From Verrucomicrobiota bacterium (GTDB taxonomy: Bacteria; Verrucomicrobiota; Verrucomicrobiae; Chthoniobacterales; UBA10450), in contig VBQB01000290.1 of NCBI GenBank assembly GCA_005887855.1, positions 1 to 6,083 of the forward strand: 6,083 nucleotides of DNA, in the 5' to 3' direction. The notes under the pieces were generated by a model, which worked only from the letters and a program-made list of their open reading frames with translations, searched no databases and was not told where the DNA came from. Numbering within the stretch: the first letter of the stretch is position 1; every line of letters begins with the position of its first letter. Positions 5,971-6,083 of this stretch are shown one piece after another. The position numbers and the translations under genes are program-made.

Positions 5971-6083
5971 ATGCCCAATCCACACGAACCCAAAAAGGAG
6001 ACCGTTCACATTGCCTTGCCGCCGCAGCTTCCAGCGGAACCGCCTGGCGGGGACACAAAATCGCATGACGAGGCGCCCCAATT
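5971..6083 (+). CDS. Start of a hypothetical protein with a KKETVxIxLP opening (truncated by window edge)
   Basis: An ATG at 5971 opens a frame that stays open for 37 codons to the window end. The peptide begins MPNPHEPKKETVHIALPPQ and continues rich in Pro, Glu and Gly with no hydrophobic segment so far. I recall similar KKETVRIxLP openings in uncharacterised Verrucomicrobiota proteins, where they form a charged, proline-rich N-terminal tail; this is a memory of a pattern, not a search. No domain is visible and I assign no function. The ATG overlaps the stop of a 9-codon frame (ATG 5942, stop TAA 5969-5971) as TAATG. GGGAG (5950-5954) is 16 nt upstream, too far for a good Shine-Dalgarno site. 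The gene is beyond the rimO terminator, so it may have its own promoter in 5898-5970, but I see none that is convincing. Confidence 0.6.
   Translation, partial: MPNPHEPKKETVHIALPPQLPAEPPGGDTKSHDEAPQ

Overview
The window looks like chromosomal DNA of a Verrucomicrobiota-type bacterium, perhaps a soil lineage known mainly from metagenomes. This rests on protein style and not on a marker gene: an FtsK with the motif ATQTPRAD, weak or absent Shine-Dalgarno sites on the main operon, a peptide transporter paired with a tiny lipoprotein, and a final protein that opens with a KKETVxIxLP stretch. I hold the phylum with moderate confidence. No mobile element, CRISPR array, rRNA or tRNA was seen.

Layout. 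Positions 1-905 lie on the minus strand and read leftward: a small predicted lipoprotein (690-905), then, 14 nt downstream, the N-terminal half of a POT/PTR-family proton-coupled peptide transporter (1-675) that runs off the left edge. About 100 nt of divergent intergenic DNA (906-1003) separates this pair from a rightward cluster: ftsK (1004-3450, split into two reading frames), rodZ (3465-4385) and rimO (4389-5864). A modest intrinsic terminator follows rimO at 5869-5897. The start of another rightward gene (5971 onward) runs off the right edge.

How the genes work together. FtsK is the septal DNA pump that clears and sorts chromosome termini during division. RodZ links the MreB cytoskeleton to the cell-wall elongation machinery. 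RimO adds a methylthio group to ribosomal protein uS12. The tight spacing (4-nt overlap, 14 nt, 3 nt) and the single terminator suggest one transcription unit for growth and division. Related ftsK/spoIIIE, rodZ-like and rimO or pgsA clusters are known in other phyla. The leftward pair is a separate unit for peptide uptake.

The most notable feature is in ftsK. The ATPase ORF and the C-terminal gamma-domain ORF are parts of one protein, separated by two compensating frame changes about 45 nt apart (near 3064-3068 and 3111). Between them, a third frame encodes the expected conserved segment. This points to indels from sequencing or assembly, or to a recent lesion, and not to two natural genes. 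I found no convincing undescribed system; the remaining findings are modest.
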